The notes beneath the pieces are model-generated. The model was given only the letters and a program-made list of their open reading frames with translations. It was not told where the DNA came from and did not search any database. The translations under genes and the position numbers were made by a program. From Fidelibacterota bacterium (GTDB lineage Bacteria > Pseudomonadota > Alphaproteobacteria > Rhodospirillales > Rhodospirillaceae): DNA of 40,336 nt. How positions within the stretch are numbered: position 1 is the stretch's first letter; each line of letters begins with the position of its first letter. This document shows, piece after piece, positions 1 to 10,027 of this stretch. Location: positions 1 to 40,336 of the forward strand of contig CANKHC010000005.1 of NCBI GenBank assembly GCA_947481595.1, written 5' to 3'.

Positions 1-2
1 AG

Positions 3-2153
3 GTCTTCAGGACCACCTTCGCCAACGGCATCTGGAACGACATAGGCAACTTCGAGGTCCAAGCCACGGACGCCACATCAATTGGCCTGAACATCGGGGC
101 TTACGGCGTGGTCACGCATTTCCAGAACGACGGCGACGTGATCGTCGACACGGTGGATTCCACCGCCGACACCCTCAACAACATCGCCGGGACCAAGGGC
201 GGCGACGCCTACGGCATCCTGGTCGATGCCCAAGGCGCTCTGACCTCCTTCGCCAATACCGGCAACCTCGTCGTCAGGTCTCAGGGCAACTTCGGCTCTT
301 ACGGCGTCATCGACCGTTCCGGCACGCTCAATAACTTCTTCAACTCCGGCCTGATCAACGCCCAGCTCCAGACCGGCAGCAACGGCGCGACCGTCGCCGT
401 CGACATGTCCGCTAACACCTCCGGCGCGACGTTCAGCAATACGGGAACGATCCTCGGCGACGTGCGCCTGGGCGCCGGCAACAACACCGTCACCATCACC
501 GGCAAGGATGCCCTGCTCAGCAACAACGTCACGTTCCAGGCGGGCACCACCAAGTCGGGCAACAACACCGTCAACATCAATGCCGGCCAGGTTTTCGGCA
601 CCATCGCGCTCGGCAACGGCAGCCATAGTGTGGCGTTGACCAATGGCGCCAGCATCGGCGGCCTCAGCCAAGGGACCGGCACCGTGGCCCTGGGCGTGGA
701 CGCCTCGAAAGTCACGCTGTCGGGTACGCGGCCCATCGTCGCCAGCACGGCGTCATTCACCAACGGCGCGACCCTGACCTTTGATATCGACAATGCGGCC
801 GCCAACCTGCCGGGCGGCATTCTGCAGTCGTCGAGTGCGATCGCGATCGATGCCACCTCGCGCGTCAGCGCCAAGTTCACCGGCCTGATCGACGGCACGA
901 AGACCGTCACCGCGATCAAGTCCTCGAACCTGATTCTGGGCGCGCCGCTGAGCACCATCGCCAGCACTCCGGCGTCCTATATCAATTCAGCCACCTTCAG
1001 CCTCGCCGCCAACGATCCCAATACCATGCTGCTGACGGTGCGGCGCAAGACCGCCACCGAGCTGGCGTTGGGTCCAAACCAGAGCGCGGTCTACAACGCC
1101 TTTACCACTGCTCTCAACGCCGACGCACCGGTGGTCACCGCGGTTTCGGCGCTGAACACGAAAGAGGATTTCGAGAATGCGCTGGACCAGCTGATGCCCG
1201 ACACCAGCGGCGCCCTGCAGCAGGCGGCGATGAACAATCAGGACATGGCCGCCGGGGCCATCCGCCGCCGTTTGGTGGGTGTTGCCAAGAACGGCATGCC
1301 CGACCACGCCGCCGGCGACATCGCCAGCTTCTGGGCGCAAGCCTTGGGTGATTACAGCGACCAGAGGCCGCGCGGCGAGCAGGCCGGCTTCGACATCTGG
1401 GGCTTAGGCATCGCCTTCGGCGCCGACCTGCCGGCCTTCGACGGCTCGACCATCTTCGGCATTGGCTTCACCGAAACTTGGCACTCGATCAACCTTCAGG
1501 TCTCGGCGCGCTCGCCGGTCGAGTTCTACAACACCCAAGCCTCACTTTATTTCCGCTACTCGGGCGATGCCTTCTATCTGCAAGGCAACGCCGGCGGCGG
1601 CTACAACAGCTACACCCAGGAGCGCCGCGTCGTCATCGGCGGCGTCAACCGTTTGGCACTCGGCAAATGGAAGGGTTACGAGATGGGCGGCGTGCTCGAA
1701 GCCGGCTACATCATGCGCGTTGGCAATTATCAGTGGGTGCCGTTCGTGCGCGGCGCCTACCAGCGCAACCACGAGAACGGCTACGCCGAGACCGGCGGCG
1801 GCACCGGCATCGACCTGACCGTCAGCGCGCGCAACCCGAAGAACGGCCGCGCGGCCGCGGGCTTCACGCTCGATCGCGATTTCCCGATCTATTACGACTC
1901 CTACATCGAGGCGGAATTCCGCGCCAACTACACGCGTGAATTCATGAACGACCCTTATGGTGTGACGGCGCAGTTCGCTGTCGGGCCGACTTTCACCAAC
2001 ACCAGCCTCGCGCGCAATCCGAACCGCGCCAACGTCGGTATTGGTCTCGCCCACAAGGACAGCTACTCCTCGGTCAGCATCGACTACGACGCCGAAATCG
2101 CCAAAGGCTACCTGGCGCACAAGGCCGCGCTTACGGCACGGTTCCGGTTTTGA
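3..2153 (+). CDS. Autotransporter / outer-membrane beta-barrel protein, 5' truncated by window edge
   Basis: Frame 3 is open from base 3 (VFRTTFANGIWNDIGNFEVQ...) into the listed 108..2153 ORF. Asn/Gly/Thr-rich repetitive passenger, then a barrel-like C-terminal region ending in aromatic F (ALTARFRF). Confidence 0.8.
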   Translation, partial: VFRTTFANGIWNDIGNFEVQATDATSIGLNIGAYGVVTHFQNDGDVIVDTVDSTADTLNNIAGTKGGDAYGILVDAQGALTSFANTGNLVVRSQGNFGSYGVIDRSGTLNNFFNSGLINAQLQTGSNGATVAVDMSANTSGATFSNTGTILGDVRLGAGNNTVTITGKDALLSNNVTFQAGTTKSGNNTVNINAGQVFGTIALGNGSHSVALTNGASIGGLSQGTGTVALGVDASKVTLSGTRPIVASTASFTNGATLTFDIDNAAANLPGGILQSSSAIAIDATSRVSAKFTGLIDGTKTVTAIKSSNLILGAPLSTIASTPASYINSATFSLAANDPNTMLLTVRRKTATELALGPNQSAVYNAFTTALNADAPVVTAVSALNTKEDFENALDQLMPDTSGALQQAAMNNQDMAAGAIRRRLVGVAKNGMPDHAAGDIASFWAQALGDYSDQRPRGEQAGFDIWGLGIAFGADLPAFDGSTIFGIGFTETWHSINLQVSARSPVEFYNTQASLYFRYSGDAFYLQGNAGGGYNSYTQERRVVIGGVNRLALGKWKGYEMGGVLEAGYIMRVGNYQWVPFVRGAYQRNHENGYAETGGGTGIDLTVSARNPKNGRAAAGFTLDRDFPIYYDSYIEAEFRANYTREFMNDPYGVTAQFAVGPTFTNTSLARNPNRANVGIGLAHKDSYSSVSIDYDAEIAKGYLAHKAALTARFRF

Positions 2154-2842
2154 AAAACCGCACACGCCACGCTGCCCTGGCGGCCGCGATAGGGTTGGCG
2201 CTGGCGGCTTGCGGCGGGCCACAGCGTGAGAGCATTGAAATTCCCGATACACCGGGCGGCCGCATGCTGCGCTTGGACAAAGATCCCAACGCCGCCTATG
2301 CCCAAGGGATCGACCTCAAGAACCGCGGCGACTGCCCGAAGGCGATCGAAAAGCTGCGGCCGGTGGCGAACATGGGCCCGGGCTATGCCAACGCCCAGAC
2401 GGCGCTCGGCACGTGCCTGCTCACCGTCGGCAACAAGGGCGGCGAACTGACCAAAGACTTTGACGACGGCTTGATCTGGCTCCAGCGAGCCGCCGACTCC
2501 GGCTGGCCGGAGGCACAAGGGGCCTTGGCGCGCGTGCACCTGATCGGGCCCCCAAGCGTGCGCAACGGCCCGGAAGCCGCCTACTGGCTGACGCTGTATG
2601 AAGTGAACCCCGGCAGGGTGCGCATGGGCTTCGTGGCGATCAGCGACGCTGAAGTCACGGCCATGGAAAAGGCGATCTCGCCCGCCGACAAGGCTGCCGG
2701 CGTGCAACGTGCGCAAGCGTGGCGCCGCCAAATCTGGCTGCCACCGCCGCAGGAAGAGGGCAAAGGTCCCGAAGCCGGTGGAAAGGGCAAGGGCCCACCG
2801 CCCGGCGGTATGCGCCGGCCCCCCAGGCGCGAAGGCGCCTAG
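2150..2842 (+). CDS. Lipoprotein with Sel1/TPR-like repeats
   Basis: TTG start overlapping the upstream stop (TTGA); signal peptide with lipobox LAAC; repeats resembling Sel1 (ANAQTALGTCLL, DDGLIWLQRAADSGWPEAQGALARVHL). Confidence 0.7.
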   Translation: MKNRTRHAALAAAIGLALAACGGPQRESIEIPDTPGGRMLRLDKDPNAAYAQGIDLKNRGDCPKAIEKLRPVANMGPGYANAQTALGTCLLTVGNKGGELTKDFDDGLIWLQRAADSGWPEAQGALARVHLIGPPSVRNGPEAAYWLTLYEVNPGRVRMGFVAISDAEVTAMEKAISPADKAAGVQRAQAWRRQIWLPPPQEEGKGPEAGGKGKGPPPGGMRRPPRREGA

Positions 2843-2873
2843 CTTAAGAAGCCGTGAGGGCGTCTAGCCGGAC

Positions 2874-3374
2874 TTAAAGCTGCGTCGGGTTAGGCGCGTC
2901 GCCGTAGACCTTCTTCGGATCGAAGGTCTTTTCCGTCTCTTCGAATTTCAAATTCTCGACCGCCTTGGTCACGTCGCCGAGCGGCACAGAGCGGTAGAAA
3001 CACGAGCGGTAGCCTACATGGCAGCTGGCCCCCGAGCCCGCAACCGCGACCCGCAGCCACACCGCGTCCTGGTCGTCGTCGATGCGCATCTCGACCACCT
3101 TCTGCACGAGGCCGCTGGTGGCCCCCTTGTGCCAGACGGCTTTGCGGCTGCGGCTGTAGTAGTGCGCTTCTGAAGTGGCGATGGTCTTGGCCATGGCTTC
3201 GGCGTTCATGTAGCCGTGCATGAGCAGCTCGCCCGTAGTGGCGTCGGTGGTGACCACCGGGATCAAACCATTCGGGTCGAACTTCGGCGCGAGGGTGTTG
3301 CCCTCCTCGACCTGTTCGATGCTGATGCGCCGCCCGAAGGACGGCTGTTCGCCCGGTTGATTGTTGGTACTCAT
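2874..3374 (-). CDS. hisI: Phosphoribosyl-AMP cyclohydrolase
   Basis: HisI-like sequence: [58 protein letters not shown] at 3374 is preceded by AGGAG, preferred over the longer ORF start at 3413. Confidence 0.93.
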   Translation of the reverse strand: MSTNNQPGEQPSFGRRISIEQVEEGNTLAPKFDPNGLIPVVTTDATTGELLMHGYMNAEAMAKTIATSEAHYYSRSRKAVWHKGATSGLVQKVVEMRIDDDQDAVWLRVAVAGSGASCHVGYRSCFYRSVPLGDVTKAVENLKFEETEKTFDPKKVYGDAPNPTQL

Positions 3375-3493
3375 CGGAAACTCCTGCTTCAGGGCGTGGA
3401 TATCGCTGTTCACCGCCCGTTTTGCAATCCCTTAGCCGATGGGGTATCACGCCCCAGGGAAAATGTGCGGAACACGGGCGACCGGACGCAGCT

Positions 3494-4867
3494 ATGTCAT
3501 TGATTTTATACAATACTTTAACGCGCAAGAAGGAGCCGTTCACGCCCGGCGACCCTTCGCGTGTCACCATGTATGTCTGCGGACCCACGGTCTACAACTT
3601 CGCCCATATCGGCAATGCACGCCCCCCAGTCGTCTTTGACGTGCTGTTCCGCCTGCTGTCGGCGCGCTATCCGAAGGTCGTCTACGCCCGCAACTTCACC
3701 GACGTCGACGACAAGATTAATGCAGCGGCGGCAGCGCAGAACGTGCCAATCAAAACCATCACCGACAAATTCACGGCGATCTACAAGGCCGATATGGGCG
3801 CACTCGGGGTGCTTACGCCGACTGTCGAGCCCTGCGCGACGGATCACATCAGCCAGATGATCAGGATGATCGAAACGCTGATCGCGAACAAACATGCCTA
3901 CGAGGCCGAGGGGCATGTGCTGTTCGATGTGCCGTCGTTCAAGGACTACGGCGTGCTGTCGGGGCGCAACCGCGACGACATGATCGCCGGCGCGCGCGTC
4001 GAGGTCGCACCCTATAAAAAAGACCCTGCCGACTTTGTGCTGTGGAAGCCGTCGACGCCCGACTTGCCGGGTTGGGACAGCCCGTGGGGACGCGGACGGC
4101 CGGGCTGGCATATCGAGTGCTCGGCGATGATCGAGAAGCATCTTGGCAACACCATCGATATTCATGCCGGTGGCCACGACCTGATCTTCCCGCATCATGA
4201 GAATGAACTGGCGCAAGGCACCTGCGCGCATGGTGGCGCGACCTACGCGCGGATGTGGATGCACAACGGCTTCCTGACCATGGACAAGGAGAAAATGTCC
4301 AAGTCGCTGGGCAATATCGTGACGGTGCACGAACTTTTGCCGTCCTGGCCCGGCGAAGCGCTGCGCTATGCGCTGCTGGCGGCGCACTATCGCCAGCCGC
4401 TCGACTGGTCGGATGAGAGCGCTGCGCAAGCAAAGGCGACGCTGGATCGTGCGTACCGTGCGCTGGAACAGACCGCGGGAATCCAAGCCGCGAATGTGGC
4501 CGTGCCTGCGGCGGTCATAGAAGCGCTGGAAGACGACCTCAATACACCCAAGGCCATGGCCGAACTCGCGGCTTTGGTCAAAGACCTGAACAATGCAAGC
4601 GATGCCGACAAGCCGCGCCTGAAGGGTGAACTGCTGGCGACGGGCAAACTCCTCGGCATCCTGCAGCAGGACCCCGCCGCGTGGTTCAATGCAGCAAAGA
4701 CCTCCTCAGGTGTCGATGCCGCCGAAGTCGAACGTCTGATCGCGGCGCGCCTGGATGCGCGCAAGGCCAAGGATTTCAAGGAAGCCGACCGTCTACGCGC
4801 GGCCATCGCCGCGCTGGGTGTCACCATCGAAGACCGCCCCGACGGCACCAAGTGGCGTGTGGAGTGA
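3494..4867 (+). CDS. cysS: Cysteinyl-tRNA synthetase
   Basis: [62 protein letters not shown]. Internal ATG 3494 ([16 protein letters not shown]) is the likely start. Confidence 0.96.
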   Translation: MSLILYNTLTRKKEPFTPGDPSRVTMYVCGPTVYNFAHIGNARPPVVFDVLFRLLSARYPKVVYARNFTDVDDKINAAAAAQNVPIKTITDKFTAIYKADMGALGVLTPTVEPCATDHISQMIRMIETLIANKHAYEAEGHVLFDVPSFKDYGVLSGRNRDDMIAGARVEVAPYKKDPADFVLWKPSTPDLPGWDSPWGRGRPGWHIECSAMIEKHLGNTIDIHAGGHDLIFPHHENELAQGTCAHGGATYARMWMHNGFLTMDKEKMSKSLGNIVTVHELLPSWPGEALRYALLAAHYRQPLDWSDESAAQAKATLDRAYRALEQTAGIQAANVAVPAAVIEALEDDLNTPKAMAELAALVKDLNNASDADKPRLKGELLATGKLLGILQQDPAAWFNAAKTSSGVDAAEVERLIAARLDARKAKDFKEADRLRAAIAALGVTIEDRPDGTKWRVE

Positions 4868-4872
4868 CAAGC

Positions 4873-6045
4873 ATGGCAAAAGTCTCGGCAGAAACCGCGC
4901 GCTCCATCGCCATGCTCGAGAAACTGGTGAGCTTCGATACGGTCTCGCGCAACTCCAATCTCGCGTTCATCGATTTCGTCAGCGGTCTGCTCAAGCAGCA
5001 CGGCATCGAATCGCGCCTGGTGCACAACGACGACCGCACCAAAGCCAACCTGCTCGCCACCATCGGTCCGCGCATCGAAGGCGGCGTGGTGCTGTCGGGG
5101 CATACCGACGTGGTGCCTGTGGACGACCAAGAGTGGGCCACCAATCCTTTCGATGTGGTAGAGAAAGACGGATTGCTGTACGGGCGCGGCACCGCCGATA
5201 TGAAAAGCTTCCTGGCGATTATCCTGGGCGCCCTCGACACTTTGACTTCGGCGCCCTTGAAGACGCCGATCCACCTGGCCTTTTCCTATGACGAGGAAGT
5301 CGGCTGCCTGGGCGCGCCGTCCTTGATCCGCCTGCTCAACCGCGAACTGCCGAAACCGAGTGCGGTGATCGTCGGCGAGCCCACCGACATGAAGGTGGTC
5401 AGCGCCCACAAGGGCATCACCGGCGTGCGTACCGTGGTCACCGGCCACGAGACCCATTCGTCGCAGACGCACCGCGGCGTGAGCGCGGTGATGGTCGCGG
5501 CGGAATTGATCGGATTCCTGCAGTCCCTCTCCGCCGAGGCCGCGGCCAAAGGCCCGCATGATCCGCTGTTCGAGCCCGAGCACTCGACCATCACCGTCAA
5601 TATCATCGAGGGCGGCACCGCCATCAACATCATGGCGCGCCATTGCACGTTTCAGTGGGATATCCGCGTCCTGCCCGAGGACAACCCCGAGCGCTACCTG
5701 GCGCGTTTCCGCGATTACTGCGACAGCGTGGTTTTGCCGCGCATCCGCAAACAGGCGCCGGGCTGCAATATCGAAACCTTCGCGCGCGCGCCGACGCCGC
5801 CGCTCAGGCCGGAGTTGGGATCGGAAGCCGAACGCCTCTGCCGCATGCTGACCGGCGACAATGTCACCCGCGCCGTGCCCTTCGCCGCCGAGGCCGGCCA
5901 GTTCCAGGAAAGCGGGCTGTCGGTCGTGGTCTGCGGTCCGGGGTCCATCAGCCAGGCGCACCAGCCCAACGAGTTCATCTCCATCGCCCAGGTCGAAGCC
6001 GGTACGCGCTTCCTCCACGATCTGGTGCGCCATCTCGCGCGCTGA
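4873..6045 (+). CDS. argE: Acetylornithine deacetylase (M20 family)
   Basis: SGHTDVVPVDDQEW, GRGTADMKSF, SYDEEVGCLGA, GEPTDMKVV. Start at ATG 4873 (MAKVSAETARSIAMLEKLVSFDTVS). Confidence 0.9.
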   Translation: MAKVSAETARSIAMLEKLVSFDTVSRNSNLAFIDFVSGLLKQHGIESRLVHNDDRTKANLLATIGPRIEGGVVLSGHTDVVPVDDQEWATNPFDVVEKDGLLYGRGTADMKSFLAIILGALDTLTSAPLKTPIHLAFSYDEEVGCLGAPSLIRLLNRELPKPSAVIVGEPTDMKVVSAHKGITGVRTVVTGHETHSSQTHRGVSAVMVAAELIGFLQSLSAEAAAKGPHDPLFEPEHSTITVNIIEGGTAINIMARHCTFQWDIRVLPEDNPERYLARFRDYCDSVVLPRIRKQAPGCNIETFARAPTPPLRPELGSEAERLCRMLTGDNVTRAVPFAAEAGQFQESGLSVVVCGPGSISQAHQPNEFISIAQVEAGTRFLHDLVRHLAR

Positions 6046-6050
6046 CCGCC

Positions 6051-6425
6051 GTGGACCTCGACCCCGCAGCCAAGATCATCATCGCCGACGACGCGCCGGC
6101 CATGCTCATTGGACTGCGCCGGGCCCTCCTGCAGTTGGGATTCCTCGACGTCGTGCCCGCTGACAACGGCCGGGAGGCAATCGCCGCGCTCGAAGCCAAT
6201 CTCGATGCGCGCCTGGTGATCTCCGACTGGAACATGCCTGAGATGGACGGCATGGAATTGCTCGCGCGCGTGCGGGCCGATGCGCGTTTTGCCAAGGTGC
6301 CCTTCATCCTGGTCAGTGCCGATGCGGGCGCGGTGCGCGACAAAGCGATGAAACTGGGTGCGTCCAAGGTGCTGGCCAAGCCCTTCGATGCCGAGACCCT
6401 GCGCGATACGATCGCGGGCCTTTAG
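6051..6425 (+). CDS. Single-domain response regulator (CheY-like receiver)
   Basis: IIIADDAPAM, phosphoacceptor-type ISDWNMPEMDG, PFILVSADAG, KVLAKPFD. GTG start 5 bp after the argE stop. Confidence 0.88.
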   Translation: MDLDPAAKIIIADDAPAMLIGLRRALLQLGFLDVVPADNGREAIAALEANLDARLVISDWNMPEMDGMELLARVRADARFAKVPFILVSADAGAVRDKAMKLGASKVLAKPFDAETLRDTIAGL

Positions 6426-6430
6426 AGGCT

Positions 6431-7621
6431 CTACTTGTCCACCTTGGCGGGGGTGCTGGTTTTCTTCGCTAAATCCTTGAGCAATGACTTGGGCGGCTCG
6501 GGCTTCGCGGGCGCCTTCGCGGCTTCGGCCATCTTCAAGAGGGACTTGGCACTGTCGGGCACGATCTGGGGCTTCGGCGGCTCCCTGCTCATGATCGATT
6601 TAGCGGTTTCGCCGGGCTCGGTGGGTTTGGCGTCGGCCTTCGGACGGGCCTTCATCATGCTCTTGCCAGTGGCGAAGCGCTTGGCGAGGAATTGATAGGT
6701 CTCCGTCAGGGCGCGGTCGACCTCCTGGCTTTTGACCATGGCGAGGTTTTGCCAACGCGCGATCGCAGGATCCCATTCCATCAAGATGAAATGCACGTCG
6801 TCGCGCGCCTTGCGCACGGCCCGGATGATGTCGTCGAGCGACATCAACGCGCCCATCACGTCGGCGGTTTCGGCGTCGATGGCGTTGAAGATCGCGTCGG
6901 TCTCGTCCGTTGCCTTGACCATCAGCATCTTGATGCGTCCAAGGTCAGCCGACACACGCGGGTCGCCGACGTAAACCTTGATGAGCGTCTCGATGTTGGC
7001 GCGGATCTTGAACAGTTCCTTGGCCCGATCGCGCAGCGCCTCGATGTAGCAGATCTCGCGTGCCAAGGTTTCGATGCGGTCGAGGACTTTTTCCGACTGC
7101 TCCACCGGCAAACCCAAAGCCAAAGCAGCTTTATTGAAGGCGTCCTTGAGGGCTTTCTTGTTGTTGTCGTCGGCGATGATTTTTTTCAGGTCGTCCTGGT
7201 TGGCATAGGAGATCGGCTTGCCCGACATCCAGGAGAGCAGCTGCACCTGCAGGCGGTCGCGCGCGATCTGCTTGTGCTTGCGCGCCACCGTCCAGGAGGC
7301 GGTGCCGTCCAAAAGTTCGTTGGGGATTTCGTCGCCGGGGCGGATATCGGGCACGAAGTGCAGGCCCTGCTCGGCACGGTCGATCAGCTTGTCGTCGTAG
7401 CTGCCGGCTTGAATGAAAAACGTGCGCCGCAGGTCAGCAAGCGAGACGTACCCCTGCCCCGTACCCATATCGATGGCGAACATCGGCTTCTTGGGGTGAC
7501 CGCGCAGTTCGAAGTGCGCGCCCGGGGCCTGGAAAACCTTGGCCTGGAAGTCGAAGTGCGTATTGCGCGGACCTTGCGGCGCGGCCGTCTCGCTAGAAGG
7601 TTGTGGTGGCTCGCCGGTCAT
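6431..7621 (-). CDS. Conserved hypothetical protein with Lys/Pro-rich KS-motif C-terminal tail
   Basis: Long ORF with natural coding composition. ATG 7621 is preferred over TTG 7630. No family recognised with confidence. Confidence 0.75.
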   Translation of the reverse strand: MTGEPPQPSSETAAPQGPRNTHFDFQAKVFQAPGAHFELRGHPKKPMFAIDMGTGQGYVSLADLRRTFFIQAGSYDDKLIDRAEQGLHFVPDIRPGDEIPNELLDGTASWTVARKHKQIARDRLQVQLLSWMSGKPISYANQDDLKKIIADDNNKKALKDAFNKAALALGLPVEQSEKVLDRIETLAREICYIEALRDRAKELFKIRANIETLIKVYVGDPRVSADLGRIKMLMVKATDETDAIFNAIDAETADVMGALMSLDDIIRAVRKARDDVHFILMEWDPAIARWQNLAMVKSQEVDRALTETYQFLAKRFATGKSMMKARPKADAKPTEPGETAKSIMSREPPKPQIVPDSAKSLLKMAEAAKAPAKPEPPKSLLKDLAKKTSTPAKVDK

Positions 7622-7686
7622 CGTCCCCAAAATTCAGTCAGTGCTGCAGGGTGCCGCCTCCACCCTCCGGGCGTCGGCAGCGCGCC

Positions 7687-7724
7687 AGCTTTTCTAAGCT
7701 CGCTTCCGCTCGCCAAGAAAAGCT
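7687..7724 (-). terminator. Inverted repeat immediately 3' of tRNA-Gly (possible terminator or processing hairpin)
   Basis: 9-bp perfect arms AGCTTTTCT (7687-7695) and AGAAAAGCT (7716-7724). No clear T-tract beyond the arm. Confidence 0.35.
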
Positions 7725-7729
7725 AGGCG

Positions 7730-7803
7730 TGGAGCGGGTGAAGGGAATCGAACCCTCGTCGTAAGCTTGGGAAGCTTCTGCTCTACCATTGAGCTACACC
7801 CGC
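7730..7803 (-). tRNA. tRNA-Gly (anticodon CCC), CCA encoded
   Basis: Reverse complement GCGGGTGTAGCTCAATGGTAGAGCAGAAGCTTCCCAAGCTTACGACGAGGGTTCGATTCCCTTCACCCGCTCCA. Acceptor GCGGGTG/CACCCGC, anticodon loop TTCCCAA, T-loop GGTTCGATTCC. Confidence 0.95.
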
Positions 7804-7942
7804 GCATGTCCCCAACGCGCCGACATTTCATAGCACAGAAGCCATTCGCGGCAAACCGCGCGGCCACACGTGAAAACCTGCATAGCTGCCGTGAAATCAT
7901 GGGCTTGTAAGTCTTGTGACAGGTCCCTAGAACCTCACCTGC

Positions 7943-8539
7943 ATGGATGCATTTTTGGTTTCGCTCGGCGTCGTCGCGGTCTCGGAGATCGGGGACAAGA
8001 CCCAGCTTTTGGCGCTGCTGCTGGCGGCGCGCTTCAACCGTCCGGCGCCGATCGTCGCCGGAATCCTCGTGGCGACCCTGTTCAATCACGCCATCGCCGG
8101 AGCCGTGGGCGGTGCGGTGGCCGCGGCCCTTGACCCGGTCGTGCTGCGCTGGGGATTAGGTTTGCTGTTCATCGCCATGGGCGCCTGGGCGTTGATCCCC
8201 GACAAGCTGGACGACGACGAGAAGGTCAAGGACGCAAGCACGTGGGCTGCGATTTTCTGGGTGACGACGGTGAGTTTTTTCATGGCCGAGATGGGCGACA
8301 AAACCCAACTCGCCACCGCGGCGCTGGCCGCGCGTTTTGATGCCATCGTCATGGTCGTGGCCGGCACTACGGCGGGCATGTTGGTGGCCGATGTGCCGGC
8401 GGTGTTCCTCGGCCGCTGGGTGACGGAAAAGGTGCAGGCGAAATGGCTGCGCTATGTCGCGGCCCTCATCTTTGCCGTCATGGGCGTGCTGACCATCCTC
8501 GCCACCAATCTCGACACGCTCTGGCAGCCCGCGGGCTGA
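7943..8539 (+). CDS. TMEM165/GDT1 (UPF0016) family membrane protein, putative divalent cation transporter
   Basis: Two copies of the E-x-G-D-K-T-Q motif (SEIGDKTQLLALLLAARF and AEMGDKTQLATAALAARF) in a two-fold repeated hydrophobic protein. Confidence 0.9.
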   Translation: MDAFLVSLGVVAVSEIGDKTQLLALLLAARFNRPAPIVAGILVATLFNHAIAGAVGGAVAAALDPVVLRWGLGLLFIAMGAWALIPDKLDDDEKVKDASTWAAIFWVTTVSFFMAEMGDKTQLATAALAARFDAIVMVVAGTTAGMLVADVPAVFLGRWVTEKVQAKWLRYVAALIFAVMGVLTILATNLDTLWQPAG

Positions 8540-8556
8540 GCCCGTAAGCTGGGCGG

Positions 8557-9057
8557 ATGGAACTCTGGCCCCTCGCCTGTCTACTCGTGCTTGCCGCCGG
8601 ACTGATCTGGCTGGCGGTGGTTGACCTGCGCACGGGGTACTTGCCCGACATCGGCCAGATCTTTCTCGCAGCCACGGGTTTGGCGGTAGCCGTCATCGGT
8701 TCGCCGGTGGGTGTGACCTGGGTTGCCGCTCTCATCGGTGCGGTCATCAACGGCGGCGTGTTCTGGGGACTGAGTTGGCTGGTCACTAAGCTGAAGGGCC
8801 GCCAGGCCATGGGCTTCGGCGACGTCAAGCTGGTGGCCGTCGGCGGGTTGTGGCTGGGGCCGTGGGCGCTGCCTTATCTGATGGCGGCAGGTGGTGTGTT
8901 GACCCTGGTGGGTGCCGGCATCGTCGGAGCGATCACGCAGAAGCCGGTCTGGCGGGGCGAGATGCCGCTGGGTCCGGGCCTTGCTGCAGGGATTTTGGGG
9001 GCCTTTGCTTTGGCGCTGGCAAAACTACCGTGGTTCAGTCTTTCGCCGCTGCCGTAG
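8557..9057 (+). CDS. gspO: Short prepilin peptidase (A24 family; GspO/CpaA-like, no N-terminal methylase domain)
   Basis: Membrane protein with aspartyl protease motifs VDLRTGYLPD and GFGDVKLVAVGGLWLG plus MPLGPGLAAG. Only about 166 aa. Confidence 0.8.
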   Translation: MELWPLACLLVLAAGLIWLAVVDLRTGYLPDIGQIFLAATGLAVAVIGSPVGVTWVAALIGAVINGGVFWGLSWLVTKLKGRQAMGFGDVKLVAVGGLWLGPWALPYLMAAGGVLTLVGAGIVGAITQKPVWRGEMPLGPGLAAGILGAFALALAKLPWFSLSPLP

Positions 9058-10027
9058 GGTGTGCTGCGAGATAGGCGGCGAGATAGTCGCCGAGCAGCTT
9101 GGTCGCCTTGGCGTTGGGGTGCGGATCGGGCACCGTGACCCACATCGACGCGGGGTCCTCGTTCTCGACCGCGGGCAGCAGATCGACGTATTCGGCGCCG
9201 ACAGCCTTCGCCACATCTTCGATTTTCTTTTGCACGTCCGGGAAGGCGTAAGGTTTCAGTTCGTGCATCTCGGGAATGTTTGAAATGATCAGGCGGATGC
9301 CTTGCGCGCGGCAGACTTCGGCCAACTTGGCGATGGCTGCCTGTGCGCGTTCCCAACCCGGCGCGCTGTACAGCCCGGCGTAGTAGGCTTTGTAATCCTG
9401 TTCGGCTCCGGACATGCGACGTTTGAAGCCGTCCCAGGCCCCACCCAGGACCGCGTAGGCATAGAAGTGGCGGGCCCACCATGGCACGTCGCGGTAGATC
9501 GGCGTCGGCTCGGCATCGTTGATGAAATAATTGAGCACGACGACGTCGGGCTTGGTGGCGACGCCGCGCTCCAAGAAATAAGCGACTTCCATCGCGGTGT
9601 TGTAGTTGCCGACACCGCTGTTGATGACTTCGACGAAAGGATCGGGCGCGTCTTTGTTGAGCGCCTGCTCGACATGTTTGGCGATGGTCTCGTCCTGTTT
9701 GACGCCCCAGCCGAACATGGTGGAATCGCCCAGCATCAGGATGCGCACTTCGCCCGGCGCTTTGGCCGGGGGGTGCTCGCGGTCGCGCAATCCGTCCTTG
9801 TTGATCCTGACCTCGGCGTCCATCAGACGGGCGACGCCGCCCGGGACGTGTTCGTGGCCGATCTCGGGGTTGGCCGAAATGCGTTTCAGCTGGACGGCGT
9901 ATTTCCACATCTCGATGTGGTACTGGGTGCCCGAGTTGAGCACCGTGCGGCAGGCGCCTTCGAAGAGCAGCGCCATAACGGCCGCCGAGCCCAAGAGGGC
10001 CGCGAGATTGCCCAGCCAGCGCTTCAT
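9035..10027 (-). CDS. Membrane-anchored SGNH/GDSL-type hydrolase
   Basis: N-terminal hydrophobic anchor; block I LMLGDSTMFGWG, VINSGVGNYNT, block V DPHPNAKA. Confidence 0.8.
   Translation of the reverse strand: MKRWLGNLAALLGSAAVMALLFEGACRTVLNSGTQYHIEMWKYAVQLKRISANPEIGHEHVPGGVARLMDAEVRINKDGLRDREHPPAKAPGEVRILMLGDSTMFGWGVKQDETIAKHVEQALNKDAPDPFVEVINSGVGNYNTAMEVAYFLERGVATKPDVVVLNYFINDAEPTPIYRDVPWWARHFYAYAVLGGAWDGFKRRMSGAEQDYKAYYAGLYSAPGWERAQAAIAKLAEVCRAQGIRLIISNIPEMHELKPYAFPDVQKKIEDVAKAVGAEYVDLLPAVENEDPASMWVTVPDPHPNAKATKLLGDYLAAYLAAHPTAAAKD

Noticed and set aside
78-967. Minus-strand ORFs opposite the autotransporter
   Set aside because: Shadow ORFs of a repetitive passenger domain that reads open through the window start on the plus strand.
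4387-6033. 548-aa minus-strand ORF
   Set aside because: Antisense shadow of cysS and argE, both unmistakable on the plus strand.
7804-7942. Manganese (yybP-ykoY) riboswitch upstream of the GDT1-like gene
   Set aside because: Looked for because such genes can be Mn-regulated; no recognisable conserved motif in the 140-bp leader.
7694-8089. 131-aa minus-strand ORF containing GCSSMVEQKLPKLTTRVRFPSPAP
   Set aside because: That peptide is the translation of the tRNA-Gly gene; spurious ORF.
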